A DNA stretch of 64,000 bases, taken from the NCBI GenBank assembly GCA_032622095.1, contig CP136061.1, positions 172,615,107 to 172,679,106 of the forward strand. The letters run 5' to 3'. The notes under the pieces were generated by a model that was not told the DNA's origin, ran no database searches, and saw only the letters and a list, made by a program, of their open reading frames with translations. Below, one piece after another: positions 1 to 12,621 of the stretch; position 1 is the stretch's first letter, and every line of letters starts with the position of its first letter. The DNA is from Siphonodentalium dalli. Lineage: Eukaryota > Mollusca > Scaphopoda > Gadilida > Siphonodentaliidae. Position numbers and translations under genes: made by a program.

Positions 1-630
1 GAGAAAATTAACTTTTACTACTTTGCTAAATTTTATCTTTTAATTATTTCGTTTAAATTTTAGTATTTACAGTATACTAAGTCCAAGTCTTTATAATCTG
101 TTGAGTGACCCCACAGTCGTTTACTTGCTTTGTTAGTAATAATTTGAAGGATTACTTGTTTAACACGTTGAGTGCCACTACGAGTTATCTCGTAGTACGC
201 AACCTTCGCAGGTTGCCACTGCGAGTGATCTCGTAGTGGTTTCCATGTCATGTAACTAACAAACATCGCCGGTTTTGCATTCCGAAGATGTGTGGTGACC
301 TAATCTACCCACAACAATAAATAAATTTGCGGATGCATGAGCTCAGGGCCAAAAAAATACGAAAAAGCGAACATTTCGCCGCCTCGATAAAATTTCTAAA
401 AATTATGACGACTTGACACGCCAAATACAACAATTCACATGCCTGTCATGCGAAAGGCGTGTTACGTATATGTTGGGCATACAAATTCCTACATAACTGT
501 TTCAAGGTGTATCACCGAAAGATGTCGTTGATTGCTGCTTGGAGACAATATATACACTTACCGTTTATCTGATTAAGTGGGCGCCGCCATCTTGGAATGT
601 CCGAACCTAAACGGGTATCCGACAGTGTAT
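1..630. other. Unassigned flank with small palindromes
   Basis: No convincing gene. Around 174-245 there are two short near-palindromes built on CACTACGAG/CTCGTAGTG, which look like the end of a MITE, but no partner end is visible. The stretch ends with a GCCGCCATCTTGG motif at about 583, just before the satellite. Confidence 0.4.
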
Positions 631-1111
631 GCCACAAGGTGGTATTCAGCGGACGATACCCCATCTCTTGTTTTTGCACCGTGATTTGTATTTCATTATT
701 TTAGTTTCTCTCTTTTCCCTTCCAGATTAGACAGGATTTAAGAATATACAGATACTGGGAACTATACAGACGATGGCCGCATCCAAGATAACAGCTCAAA
801 TGTCAGTGGGTATTATTAGGGGGGGGGGGTATACTGTTTAAACATTTGTCCGTCCGAGCGTCCGTCAGTGTGTTCGTACATCAGTCCAATGTCTGTTCAT
901 GTCATAACTTGGAACAGTATTGCTCGGATCTAAATGAAATTTGGTACGGATGTTGACACCACCATAAGGACATTCAATGGCATATGTTCAATCGTCTTGT
1001 TTATGTTTTTCGTTCCATAGTTCGATCATCTTTGTTTATTTGAAAATACTAATTTTGGTGTCCATCTGTCTGAGTATATCAGTCATAGGTTATATGTTAG
1101 GCACTATGCCA
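631..1111 (+). repeat. Satellite copy 1 (~476-bp unit), left of the 6.8-kb insertion
   Basis: First unit of a tandem satellite, defined by the phrase GCCACAAGGTGGTATTCAGC at its start. It carries a G-run near 820, GTCCGTCCGAGCGTCCGTC near 849, and AAATGAAATTTGGTACGG near 932. The next unit should begin at about 1108 but is cut at 1111 by an insertion, and the array resumes at 7902. Confidence 0.9.
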
Positions 1112-1215
1112 CAGGGACCACTTCGCCCTAGCGCCGTCCGCTTCGCCTTATTTTTGCAGTCGGGCGAAGTTCAAGTCGCCCTAAAAATTCCAAATTTGAC
1201 TGACGAAATTCGGCA

Positions 1216-2520
1216 AAATGCCCCAAATAATTTATGATAATTTACAACTGTCAACTGTGATTGCACACAATACTCCACTTACAGGGTGTATCATGGTGTT
1301 ATAAAACAATTAACACCTGTAATGCTCCAATCTGGAAGCATGTTGACAACGGAGTCTGATTACTGGCAGCTGTGAAAACATCGTCGGGCCTCAAGTGTTA
1401 ATCTGGTTGTTGTTATTTTTAGATTACTGTGATTACCACACCTTACAATGAAGATTACAACTCACACCTCTCACAATGTGTCAATTCATCACTCCCTCTA
1501 TGGAGTTTGGTTAAAGAAATTTTAAAACAAATTCATTTGTGAAGCATATTAAAATTTCAAACGGGATTACTGACAGAGCGCAGTAAAAGTGTTCATGATT
1601 TCGTTTCGTTTCTGTTTGATAAATATTGTTGGCATTTTTAACAACCCGAAAAATATGAAATAAAATCCTGTCATTCTCCCACAATTACGATATAAAATGC
1701 TGCTATCCTCTCACAATTATGTTTGGGTATTATTAATAGTTATTAGGGTCATGAAGTGAACATAATGACTCCATATTTCAACCATTGTTTCATAAGTTTA
1801 ATTGACATATTTCATCTCTCCTATTTTCGTTCTATAGCGACTCCTGTCGTATCCTAGTAGGTTACACTGGTGTAAATGTTTTCCATAGGCCTCAGTGCTA
1901 ACGTTTTAGCGTATGCTGTTGGCTATATGAACCATGGGTCCAATTTTTTTTTTTAATCTGAAAAATTGACATTTCGGGAAACTTTTTACACAAAAAAATC
2001 ATATCTGTCTAGCAGGGAATTCGCCTTTAAATCTTGTGTTTTCGTAACTAGTGTCAGATCCGCATAAAAAAATACTGTCATATTTTAGACCACACCAACA
2101 AATTCAAACTTCACTTAAAATAATTTTTAAAAGGTACAATGCGGGAATGAGAATTAAAATATGTACAATATAATTAATGTTTCATTAAATTAATATGACT
2201 TATATAGTCACTTGTCAATATCATTCTGGATATGGTAATAGCCTGGGGGCTCCATTATTGTTATATTATTAGACAGTATGTATTCAGACTAGATATGGAT
2301 ATGTTGTAGTGACCAATGTTGGCATTTTCATTAATGACATTATGAATTTATGTCTATATATAATACATGAATTGTGCTTTAATAAGTACAATCAATTGCG
2401 CTTAAGTACAATCAATTGCGCTTCAATGCAATTCATTATTAAATGTGAATTTGGCCTCCCATAGATGATCGTGTACTTTTATGGGAGGCCGATTTCACTT
2501 TTATCATCATAATTTAATTA
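1216..2520. other. Interior of hAT-type insert, no gene seen
   Basis: AT-rich sequence with no coding potential I can support. Near 2387-2430 are repeats of the phrase CAATTGCGCTT, related to the CTTAAG minisatellites at 5.1-6.4 kb. A TTTGGCCTCCCAT/ATGGGAGGCC inverted pair lies at about 2450-2490. Confidence 0.5.
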
Positions 2521-4787
2521 GGCCTAAAAAAAAAATACCTTTGTTTCCCCTAACGAAGCTGAAAAATATAGGTGCGGGTGGGCGGGATATTTTTTTTTTT
2601 TTTTTAAATTTTTTTTTTAGAAATCGCCCGAAAGTTCTCACTTTCCCATGTATATATACATGTCAGGTGTGATTTCAATGCTGGAAGCTTCATTATGATA
2701 TTGGAAGGAGATCAACAAGAAATAAAATAGAATAGCATAGTATTTATTTGTATTTAAAATCACAAAGTACAATAAAAAGTAAATATTCGATACCAATTCA
2801 ATCAAAAATATCCTATACCAACATATGCTACCATTATCACTTTAAAAGAGTTTAAAATATCGCCAACAAAACACTCATTTTCAACGTTAAACGTTTCCTT
2901 TGAATCCAAGTCCAAACTACTGCATTTAACGACAACGTTGTCCGTAATACTCATATGGTGTTCTTGAAACACGTGTAAAAACTTCTTAGCATGTGAAACT
3001 ACGGTAAATTTGTTTACCGCGTCCATGAGAGAACTTTTAGAAACTTTAGCCCTAACACACTGCTGCTAACCATGATTTGTGACGCCATGACATAGGTGAA
3101 TATTCCTGTTTTGATGGAAGTTTTAGCGATGAGCCGATTGTCAAATAGAGCTATGCGCCGATTATTTGAGATCACAATCGGCCGATTCCTATTATTGTAA
3201 TAATTATACCAGAATATGTTATATGTGTTATATAATACTTAGAATTAGAAGCAAGCAACAACCGTAGTAATATGCCAGTACAAAGTATATATACATGAGT
3301 ATACGTTTGGGTAAGTATAGGTAGGTATGGGCGGACTTGTGATCGAATACAGGCACATGTCCTGCAGAGGCTGTGGTACGGGGCCTTGTGTATTTATGTA
3401 ATGTATTGTATCGACGATGCAATGCATTAACTTTACCATGTATTCCAGGCTATTCCACAACAAATAGTTTGAAAGTTTGATGTAGCCACGTGCATGACGA
3501 CATATCCACGGCCCGTTTTTGATAACAATTCATCAAACGGCATTTTTCTTTGACCCCAATTCAAAGACATCACATCAAAGCAAATGAGCCGACTGAACTA
3601 GTTGCAAGTTACACCATGTTCACGTCAATTTCGCAGACACGATTTGATTGTCGATTTCGGCATGGTCATCAAAATAATCATTGGTGGTGACCTATACGTG
3701 ACGTCACATGAGGCTGACTGGATGGAATGACATTGTCTTCGACTATTTAAAGTTAATCATTAATGGAAAGTTGTGTTGGGTGAAAGACTTTCAAAAGATT
3801 ATTACAGATAGTAAAATTAATAAATAAATTTCTTTAATATCTGACTATTAATGCTTGTACAGTTTTTATTCCTGCGTCCTGACAACTGATCAGTACACAT
3901 GTTATAATATGCTCAATTTAATTGAACAAGCAGTGAAGTCAGCTGCGCAATTAAATGTCACGTGACATGCACATTCGGTTTCTACAGTTTATCCCTGTTT
4001 TACGCTGTGTGTACTATATAGATAGATTTGTTGTGCTGCGTATGCATACATTTTGATTTTTGATAGTCTGACATACATAAATAAAAATGTCTACATGTTG
4101 ATAACGAACAATAAAGTTACGTATCGGCCTACGTACATGAGTCCCATGAGATGTAATTTGTGTACATCATCATATAATTTATGATTACGCGCAATCACGG
4201 CGTCATCATCGAAGCCTGGCTCTAACCCAAAGTGTCAGGTGCTTCCCTGCGATCCCCACTGTAATATATTGTTCAAACATTACATAGACCCAGGTACGGC
4301 CGGTGTATTGAAGAGGAGATGGCTGTATATCAAGTTTGTGTTTGATAAATCACTTTCCCCATGTTTACTGGTCATTTATTCAACAAAACATCGTCATATT
4401 TAAAACAGTTTATTGAAGAAAAACAAGCACCTGATTTCTATTTAGACAATCGGAAATGCCGATGTTGAAACCCGACTCCCCGAGTACCGATTGTCATCCG
4501 ATGGGCCACAATCGGCCGGTTCCGATTGTCGGCTCATCATGCACTAGAAGATTTAAACGAAAACGATGTATTTTTCATTTTCCGTGGGCGCCGCCATTTT
4601 ACGAAATGCATCCGGACGTCGAGTCATTAGAAACGGGACTATTATAAAGCGACGAACTGAGACAAACAGCGTCGGCAGCTATTTTCTTTTATTTTCGAAA
4701 AAATAAAAATAAAAAAATTGTTTTGGTGCGGAAGGTTTTAATAGGTGCGGGCGGGTTAGGGGAAACAAAGGTATTTTTTTTTAGGCC
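2521..4787. mobile_element. PIF/Harbinger-like element, 2.27 kb, no transposase
   Basis: Both ends read GGCCTAAAAAAAAATACCTT inward and continue with GTTTCCCCTAAC, giving a terminal inverted repeat of over 30 bp that differs in A-run length. The flanks are TTA on both sides (2518-2520 and 4788-4790). A 3-bp TWA duplication with GG-starting ends is the PIF/Harbinger pattern. The interior has only short ORFs; a 74-codon one on the minus strand (2802-3026) resembles nothing I recognise. Related CACAATCGGCCG blocks sit near 3174 and 4508. It is nested in the hAT-type insert and is therefore younger. Confidence 0.75.
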
Positions 4788-5089
4788 TTACGAGTAAGTG
4801 TAATTTGGTTCTTCATCTATCTTACCCAGGGGTGGCTCTAGGGGAGGGATCAGTGACGGCTATAGCCCCCTGTCGGGAAGATCTGCAATGGTCAGCCAGG
4901 TAGCAATATAGCCCCCCCCCCCTGTTGGGATTGTAAACCCCTACGTCAGGGAAATTCTGGTGCCATCACTGATCTTACCTCATGTATAATAGTATTTATG
5001 ATGTATAGACTATAGCTTATTGGTATTAGTAATGTGGTTCCATCCATTTCAGCTTGAGGGAGCTCTGATATTTTAGTATGAATTACACT

Positions 5090-6440
5090 TTTAAGCTTAA
5101 TTCATTTAGGTATGCTTAAGCGTAATTAATCTCCCTATGAGAATGAATTAAGCTTAAGCATAAATGAATTACACTTAAGTGAAAATGAATTTCACTTAAG
5201 CATACACGAATTACGCTTAAGTGTAAATGAATTGCACTTAAGCATAAATGAATTGGGCTCATATTTAGGGGAGGAAAAGCTTATTGCCAAAAACTTATAA
5301 ATATTAAATCATAAAGCATTAGGCCTATTCTTTGTAATAAGCACATCTAGCATAATATATGTCTACTTTAAAAACTTTAATGCATCCATTTTTGATGTAC
5401 GGTCTCCAAATTATAATACATTTTGCCTTGAATCTGATGCGAAATGGCTATTTTGTGTTTTGATATGAGAGGCCTTTTGCACAATTATTCCTTATTTTCG
5501 CTTCAGCGTAAACCATTTATCCTTCAGTGCAAATCGCTTGCGCTTCAACGTAAACCATTTGCGCTTTATGGGTATAGTCTCTGCTTCTATTTTACGCTTG
5601 ACACCATCAGTAATATGGGAGGCCAAATTCACATGTAATAGCCAATTACGCTTAAGCGTAATGCATTACACTTAAGCATAATACCATTACGCTTACCGGT
5701 AAGCATAATTCAGATTTCCATCAAATTTGGCATTACGCTTAATCATAATGGAATTTTTATTACGTAATTCAAATTCCATATCTCAAAACTCCCCTGGACT
5801 GTCCAGAGCTGAAATGGATGCAGCCAATTACTGATGCTAGTAACTTTTGACATATATTTACCTTAGATGATACCATTATATGTAAGGTAGTAAGGCTATG
5901 AAAACCTATTGCGCTTTAGTAAGGCTATGAAAACCTATTGCGCTTAAGCATAATGGCATTATGCTTAAGTGTAATAACATTACGCTTAAGCATAATGGAG
6001 ATGTGTGTGAGACATTTATGCTTTTAAAGCGTAATGGCATTACACTTAAGGATAATAGCATTATGCTTTAAAAGCGTAATGGAAATACTCTTACCGTCTT
6101 ACGCATAAAAGCTTAAATGCATTATGCTTAAGCGTACAGCATTATGCTTAGCGAAATTAGCTATTAAATGTGAATTTGGCCTCCCGTACAGTACCGTACT
6201 AGTACATAGGCCTATGTTGAATGATGTCTTCATGGCCTGAATCAATGTGATTTTTGGGGGAATCTCTGCATATTAATTTTTATTTGCTCTTCAGCGCAAA
6301 TGAATTACTCGATCTTCATCATAAATATGATGAATTTGCACTTCAGCAATCAGCATAAATATTTACGCTTCAGACTAAGTTCAGTGTACATAAATATTTG
6401 CGCTTCAGCTCAAATAAGGAATAAATGTGAAAAAGCTCAA
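5090..6440. repeat. CTTAAG-centred palindromic minisatellite clusters
   Basis: Repeats of about 21-23 bp built on CTTAAG with flanking AATT (for example GAATTACACTTAAGTGAAAA) occur at 5090-5260, 5640-5770 and 5905-6170. A related CGCTTCAGCG(T/C)AAA version lies at 5500-5570 and 6285-6430. Almost every unit is itself near-palindromic. Copies of TGTGAATTTGGCCTCCC flank these clusters at about 2445, 5615 (inverted) and 6170. Confidence 0.75.
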
Positions 6441-7802
6441 CCATATTTTGACTAGTTAGGATGAAATAGCCTTAAATTTAAAATTAACATGAAAACAATA
6501 AATAATGCTTAAAGAGTTTTCTGTAAGTATTAGGCCTACAACCAAGCAGAAGAAGGAAAAACAACCCTTTCAGCCTTTGTGGCTAATAATATGTATAATT
6601 TGAGTTTTGACATGGTTGATTTTGTTTTAATTTCCATACTAGTCCAGTGCATTTATGAGAAAAATTTCAGACAAAATTTTTGCTGGAATAAGTACATAAA
6701 CGCTCCATAAACAACACACAAAAAATCAGCTAAAATCGAGAAAAAGGAAATTGGTGAATTATGTGAAATAAATTTTGGAAAATTTGGTCAAATCATCCAT
6801 TTATGGATATTCATGGATTATATAAAAATATCTAATTCACAAGTCCTACACATATTAAGTTCATTTTGTCGACCTCAATTTCCTGAATCCAGAACTGAAA
6901 ACCAATCCCAGATAAGTTAAGTATTTTTCGAGTTGTGTGCCTTTAAAAAACGCGAGTTTACCTGATTTCGGGTCCTCAATTTCGCAGAATGAGCCAAATT
7001 TCGTAATATTATTCTAATTTCTATGGTTAATTAGTAAAACAAAAACTAGAGCATTCACTTCAGTGTTTTAGTAATTTCCTCACTAGATTAAACACACACA
7101 TAAAGATTATTATGAATTTATATTCTCAAACAAATGTCCCATAGTATAGACTTAGCAAAATGTGCCTCGGAGTCTGACATAGTTCAGTCATGAACGTAGT
7201 GCGTACCCTTGCGAAAGCGGTCATGTTGACCTAAGTCTGACACTGAACTCGTGTGATGAAATGCAATATTTGAGGTCATGTAACTCAATAATTTGACATC
7301 AATATGCCCTGCCTTTCCTGTAACCTTTTAAGTATACTAGATTGAACAAATTGCAAAGGTATTAACAAAACATTGTTTAAGAAAATAAACTTATGGCCCT
7401 TTGAATCCTTGACTTGAGGCATTTTTGTCCATTCTAGCCTAAATGGTTTTCACCGTTTTGGGGCATAAAATTGAACATTAGATCAATAAAAAAAACAATG
7501 GGTGTTTTAATGGGTAGCTTTTAGAAACCCTAAAAATGTGACCAAAACTAGCTAAACTAATCGATCATAATTCGCATAGAATAAACTATAAGTTAATTTG
7601 AGTAAACCACTAAATCAAAACACGTGTTATCGTAAACTAAAATACTTGGAAACGAGACGCGCATTGTGTTTACATGTGACGTCACTTGGTTTCAAGAAGC
7701 CGGAAACGTTCCCGTGGTTGGGACATGCGCACGTCATCACATTTTACCTGATTGCATTCAGCCTTTTCCGTCGTAGTACTGATCAAATTAAATTTTGTAG
7801 AC
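6441..7802. other. Interior of hAT-type insert, no gene seen
   Basis: No long ORF, no repeat structure and no splice-bounded coding segment that I can support. Confidence 0.45.
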
Positions 7803-7901
7803 TCACTTCGCCCTATAGAACGGCCACTTCGCCTTATTTTTATAGTAGGGCGAAGTCATTTCGCCCTGAAAATCTGATCTAGGCTGGTCCCTGCTATGCC
7901 A

Positions 7902-10056
7902 CAAGGTGGTATTCAGCGGACGATACCCCATCTCTTGTTTTTGCACCGCCATTGGGTTACACCGTTTAATGAGACTGTTTGGCATCGCCATTGTGTTACA
8001 CGATTTACTTAGACTGTTCGGAGCGACATTCGAGTCTGCGTTGTTAAACGAATCTCTTCGGACATTTTGGGGTTTTGTAAGACTCGACAAATTAAACGGT
8101 TTAACCTGATCAATTTAATACAGTGTTCATAATTACATCTACATAATTGTGGCGCACCGTGATTTGTATTTCATTATTTTAGTCTCTCCCTTTTCCCTTC
8201 CAGATTAGACATGATTTAATAATATACAGATACAGGGAACTATACAGACGATGGCCGCATCCAAGATAACAGCTCAAATGTCAGTGGGTATTATTAGGGG
8301 GGTATACCGTTTAAACATCTGTCCGTTTAAACATCTGTTCGTACATCAGTCCAATGACTGTTCATGTCATAACTTGGAACAGTATTGCTCGGATCTAAAT
8401 GAAATTTGGTACGGATGTTGACACCACCATAAGGACATTCAATGGCATATGTTCAATCGTCTTGTTTAGGTTTTTCGTTCTATAGTTCGATCATCTTTGT
8501 TTATTTGAAAATACTAATTTTGGTGCCCATCTGTCTGAGTATATCAGTCATAGGTTATATGTTAGGCACTATGCCACAAGGTGGTATTCAGCGGACGATA
8601 CCCCATCTCTTGTTTTTGCACCGTGATTTGTATTTCATTATTTTAGTCTCTCTCTTTTCCCTTCCAGATTAGACAGGATTTAAGAATATACAGATACTGG
8701 GAACTATACAGACGATGGCCGCATCCAAGATAACAGCTAGCTCAAATTGTCAGTGGGTATTATTAGGGAGGGTATACTGTTTAAACATCTGTCCGTCCGA
8801 GCGTCTGTCAGTGTGTTCGTACATCAGTCCAATGGCGGTTCATGTCATAACTTGGAACAGTATTGCTCGGATCTAAATGAAATTTGGTACGGATGTTGAC
8901 ACCACCATAAGGACATTCAATGGCATATGTTTAATCGTCTTGTTTAGGTTTTTCGTTCTATAGTTCGATCATCTTTGTTTATTTGAAAATACTAATTTTG
9001 GTGTCCATCTGTCTGAGTATATCAGTCATAGATTATATGTTAGGCACTATGCCACAAGGTGGTATTGAGCGGACGATACCCCATCTCTTGTTTTTGCTCC
9101 GTGATTTGTATTTCATTATTTTAGTCTCTCTTTTCTCTTCCAGATTAGACAGGATTTAAGAATATACAGATACTGGGAACTATACAGACGATGGCCGCAT
9201 CCAAGATAACAGCTCAAATGTCAGTGGGTATTATTAGGGGGGGGGGGGTATACTGTTTAAACATATGTCCGTCTGAGCGTCCGTCAGTGTGTTCGTACAT
9301 CAGTCCAATATCTGTTCATGTCGTAACTTGGAACAGTATTGCTCGGATCTAAATGAAATTTTGTACGGATGTTGACACCACCATAAGGACATTCAATGGC
9401 ATATGTTCAATCGTCTTGTTTAGGTTTTTCGTTCTATAGTTCGATCATCTTTGTTTTTTTGAAAATACTAATTTTGGTGTCCATCTGTCTGAGTATATCA
9501 GTCATAGGTTATATGTTAGGCACTATGCCACAAGGTGTTATTCAGCGGACGATATCCCATCTCTTGTTTTTGCACCCTGATTTGTATTTCATTATTTTAG
9601 TCTCTCTCTTTTCCCTTCCAGATTAGACAGGATTTAAGAATATACAGATACTGGGAACTATACAGACGATGGCCGCATCCAAGATAACAGCTCAAATGTC
9701 AGTGGGTATTATTAGGGGGGTATACTGTTTAAACATCTGTCCGTCCGAGCGTCAGTCAGTGTGTTCGTACATCAGTCCAATGTCTGTTCATGTCATAACT
9801 TGGAACAGTATTGCTAGGATCTAAATGAAATTTGGTACGGATGTTGACACCACCATAAGGACTTTAATGGCATATGCTCAATCGTCTTGTTTAGGTTTTT
9901 CGTTCTATAGTTCGATCATCTTTGTTTATTTGAAAATACTAATTTTGGTGTCCATCTGTCTGAGTATATCAGTCATAGGTTATGTTAGGCACTATGCCAC
10001 AAGGTGGTATTCAGCGGACGATACCCTATCTCTTGTTTTTGCACCGTGATTTGTAT
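7902..10056 (+). repeat. ~476-bp satellite array, copies 2-6
   Basis: The unit start GCCACAAGG recurs at 7898, 8573, 9051, 9527 and 9996, giving spacings of 675, 478, 476 and 469 bp. The long first unit is explained by a small insert (7949-8159). Units differ by a few substitutions and by G-run length near the phrase GTATTATTAGGGG. The array ends inside a unit at about 10056. ORFs of ~75 codons beginning MAYVQSSC recur once per unit and are by-products of the repeat. Confidence 0.9.
7949..8159. mobile_element. ~205-bp insertion in one satellite unit
   Basis: Extra sequence in the unit that starts at 7898. It is bounded by the 6-bp repeat GCACCG (7943-7948 and 8154-8159), which is present once in other units. 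Inside, a ~40-bp sequence starting GCCATTG(G/T)GTTACAC is duplicated. I do not recognise the family. Confidence 0.6.
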
Positions 10057-10289
10057 TTGTATTTGGTTTTACAAAGAGAAAATGATATGAATGTTTGAAA
10101 TTACCCAAAGGTTACCCTATTAACCATGTCTATACTAAAGCATGATTGGTGAGTAGAAAGAAAGAAAAAGTAATATGAATGTTTGATATTAAAAAAAACA
10201 ATAGGAATTTGTGAAATTTGGACAGCAAAAATGAATTGAATTTTGTTATGTATACATATACACGAGGAAAGAAGAAATAGATTTCACTA

Positions 10290-10823
10290 GTGTGGGGGCA
10301 ACTGTTCAAAAACTGGTTCCTTGTATACTTTTCTAGTAGAAGCATGGCATGTATATTTTCAACATCGGGACGGGTTGTGCTAAATAATTGGACTCTATTC
10401 CAATTTTTTAATGTCACGTGACCTCCAAATCCAAGATGGCTGCCATCATAAGCAAAAATCAGGATATTTTCGAGGATTTTTGCCCATGTTGTTGACCAAA
10501 TCTACCCCAAATAGCCGCGATATGTCCCCCAAATCATCCGATCCACTTGCCTTTATGGTTTACTGGTTCAGTCGAAACAGCAGGTGTGCTCAGGAAGGTC
10601 AGAGTTAACATTATGGGTTGTTTAGAGATTTTCGTTTTGAAGGCTAGGGGTGATTTACATGCAGTTTCTCACCATATCGGTACCCTCTCATCTTGTTCTA
10701 CTTCCGGCTTGATAAAAAATTGGAATAGAGTCTTAAAAATCCCTCCAAACTTAATAGGTTAAGAAAATCATAGTGGCTTGCTTCTACTAAAAAAGTATAC
10801 AAGATCTACATTTGCCCCCACAC
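10290..10823. mobile_element. TA-flanked MITE, 534 bp
   Basis: The ends read GTGTGGGGGCAA at 10290 and TTGCCCCCACAC at 10823, both next to a TA dinucleotide (10288-10289, 10824-10825). The inverted similarity continues inward for about 110 bp, including TTGTATACTTTT(C/T)TAGTAGAAGC and GACTCTATTCCAATTTTTTA. A TA duplication suggests a Tc1/mariner-type MITE. The centre holds TCACGTGACC and CCAAGATGGCTGCC but no gene. Confidence 0.8.
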
Positions 10824-11195
10824 TATTATACGACATTACGAATATAACCACAAATATAGACGTATATGATTAAGACATCGTGTATCAGTTTCAGTTGAAT
10901 AGCGTGGTCACAATAGCATAACCATTGAACATTCTCCCATTCGTGCGGTACCAATTATGTATTATCTCTCCAGTGTCAAATAGAGGGGTCCGTGACTACC
11001 AGCCCCCGAGACAACTCGCCCTTTCACTCTGAGACAACCCGCCCCCGGACAACCCGCCCCCAAAAATCAATTAGCGGTAATCAGTGGCTAATTAGTAGGT
11101 GTGAGGGGATTATGAGATGTTTGTTTAACGAAACTGGGTTGTTTTTTTTATATATTTTTATTTGATTTAACAACATGGACAACAATAAATACACA
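10824..11195. other. Unassigned, short C-rich direct repeats
   Basis: Around 11010-11065 the phrase GACAACCCGCCCC recurs two to three times. No gene or element end is seen. Confidence 0.4.
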
Positions 11196-11849
11196 TCTCA
11201 TATATATTTTGAAGACCTCTGTCTGTCTGTCATTAATACAAATCTACGATTCTCGATCGATCGGGACGAAACTTGGTACGTGTGTGTAGTTTGACCAGGC
11301 GGTGGTTGTTGTCGTATTGGCGAGCCCGTGCGACGCCCGTGCAGCGGATGCGCAGACGAGATCTCGGAAACGGGTGGAGCTATCGACTTGAAATTTGGTA
11401 TGTGAATGTATCTTGTCCCGAATACGAATGTTATCGGGTCGCCGAGCCCGTGCGACGCCAGCTTCGCGCATGCGCAGACGAGATCTCGGAAACGGGTGGA
11501 GCTATCGACTTGAAATTTGCTATGTGAATGTATCTTGCCCCGGATACGAATTTTATCGGGTCGCCGAGCCCGTGCGACGCCAGCTTCGCGCATGCGCAGA
11601 CGAGATCTCGGAAACGGGTGGAGCTATCGACTTGAAATTTGCTATGTGAATGTATCTTGCCCCGGATACGAATTTTATCGGGTCGCCGAGCCCGTGCGAC
11701 GCAAGCTTCGCGCATGCGCAGACCAGATCTCGGAGCTATCGACTTGAAATTTGGTTTTTGAATAGCCCGGACAACGTCGGGCTGGATAGAGCTATCGACT
11801 TGAAAATTGGTTTTTGAATAGCCCGGACAACGTCGGGCTCATCGGCTAG
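11196..11849 (+). mobile_element. Non-autonomous Helitron H1 with 122-bp monomers
   Basis: It starts TCTCATATATATTTTGAAGA and ends CATCGGCTAG, inserted between A (11195) and T (11850). Before the end is a hairpin, AGCCCG...CGGGCT (about 11819-11838). A 5' TC, a 3' hairpin followed by CTRR, and insertion between A and T are the diagnostic features of Helitrons. The interior has a GTCTGTCTGTC microsatellite and about four monomers of 122 bp (GAGCTATCGACTTGAAATTT starts at roughly 11377, 11499, 11621 and 11743). H2 and H3 share the same ends. No Rep/helicase is encoded. Confidence 0.9.
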
Positions 11850-12621
11850 TGTAATATAATATAACTTATGAACACAAAAATGCATCAACGATAATATGTT
11901 TATTTATTACGAAGTAGAACGAAATTTAAAAGCGGAATGAATGAATATGAACGAAGATTAAAAACAAAATTTAATAAGTTTAACAAACGAACAATGAGTA
12001 ATTTGGGGCTGCTGCTGGTGTCTGTCTGTAGTGTGCCGGTCTCTTCTTCGTTCCGAATCAGACATGTCTTCGGATGAATAGGCACTGTCCAGTAGGTAGG
12101 AATATTCATCTGTTACTCAAAATACAGATCCGAGTAACTTCCCTAAAACAGGGTGGGGGGCGGGGTCCTCGACCCCTTTTTTAGCAACGCTTTTTAAAAT
12201 AACCGACTAACGATTCTCGTTCTAAGAACAATAACTCTATAAACATACGCTCTTCCAATAATTCGCGATAATACACAGATGCAATTTATGCTGAAAGATG
12301 AATAAAGAGCGTTGCTTTACTATGAGCTAATACTCCTTATTTGGATGTCTTGTGCTCCGACACGTACACATTGTGTACGCGCTTGAATAGGTGCGGGTAA
12401 GTGATGTGAAGGTGGTTGGGATAGGGGAGGGGAGTATTATGATGTAGGTCTGTGACAAACATTGAGTGGAAAATCTCTTGTCAAACAAAAGATTTTTACC
12501 ACGATAGAACCCAGCGAGATATTATTATTGAAAAGATAATCGATTATACATGTATTTATTGGTGATGACATAATTCAAGTTCACATATGGTAGGATATAC
12601 AATATTTAAAGTGTTCCATTT
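11850..12621. other. Intergenic, with a second copy of an acidic coding segment
   Basis: On the minus strand at about 12120-12057 a short segment can be read as EYSYLLDSAYSSEDMSD. It is nearly the same as the end of the ORF at 12622-12990 (EYTYLLDSAYSSEEMSD), after which the two diverge. In the duplicate it follows a TAACAG that could be a splice acceptor. The rest (12130-12600) shows nothing I can assign. Confidence 0.4.

Larger units (their letters stand above)
1112..7893. mobile_element. 6.8-kb insertion with hAT-type ends
   Basis: The insert begins CAGGGACCA and ends TGGTCCCTG, a perfect 9-bp terminal inverted repeat. It is flanked by an 8-bp duplication, CTATGCCA (1104-1111 and 7894-7901). 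Uninterrupted satellite copies at 8573, 9051 and 9527 show the empty site with one CTATGCCA. Eight-bp duplications and CAG-starting ends are characteristic of hAT transposons. Just inside each end lies a ~70-bp block rich in CTTCGCC/GGCGAAG (about 1121-1190 and 7803-7870), in the same orientation at both ends, as expected of subterminal transposase sites. No transposase reading frame remains, so it is non-autonomous or decayed and swollen by later insertions such as 2521-4787. Confidence 0.85.

Noticed and set aside
156-270. piggyBac end at TTAACACGTTGAGTGCCA
   Set aside because: No matching inverted end or second TTAA could be found within reach.
8442-10049. Repeated MAYVQSSCLGFSF ORFs resembling membrane peptides
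   Set aside because: One per 476-bp satellite unit, with no conservation beyond the DNA repeat.
11198-11715. Overlapping ORFs with MREAGVARARRPDKIRI-type repeats, also at 15143 and 48011
   Set aside because: They are translations of the 122-bp Helitron monomers on both strands.
11377-11743. CRISPR-like regular repeats
   Set aside because: The repeat is contiguous 122-bp monomers without variable spacers, in animal DNA.
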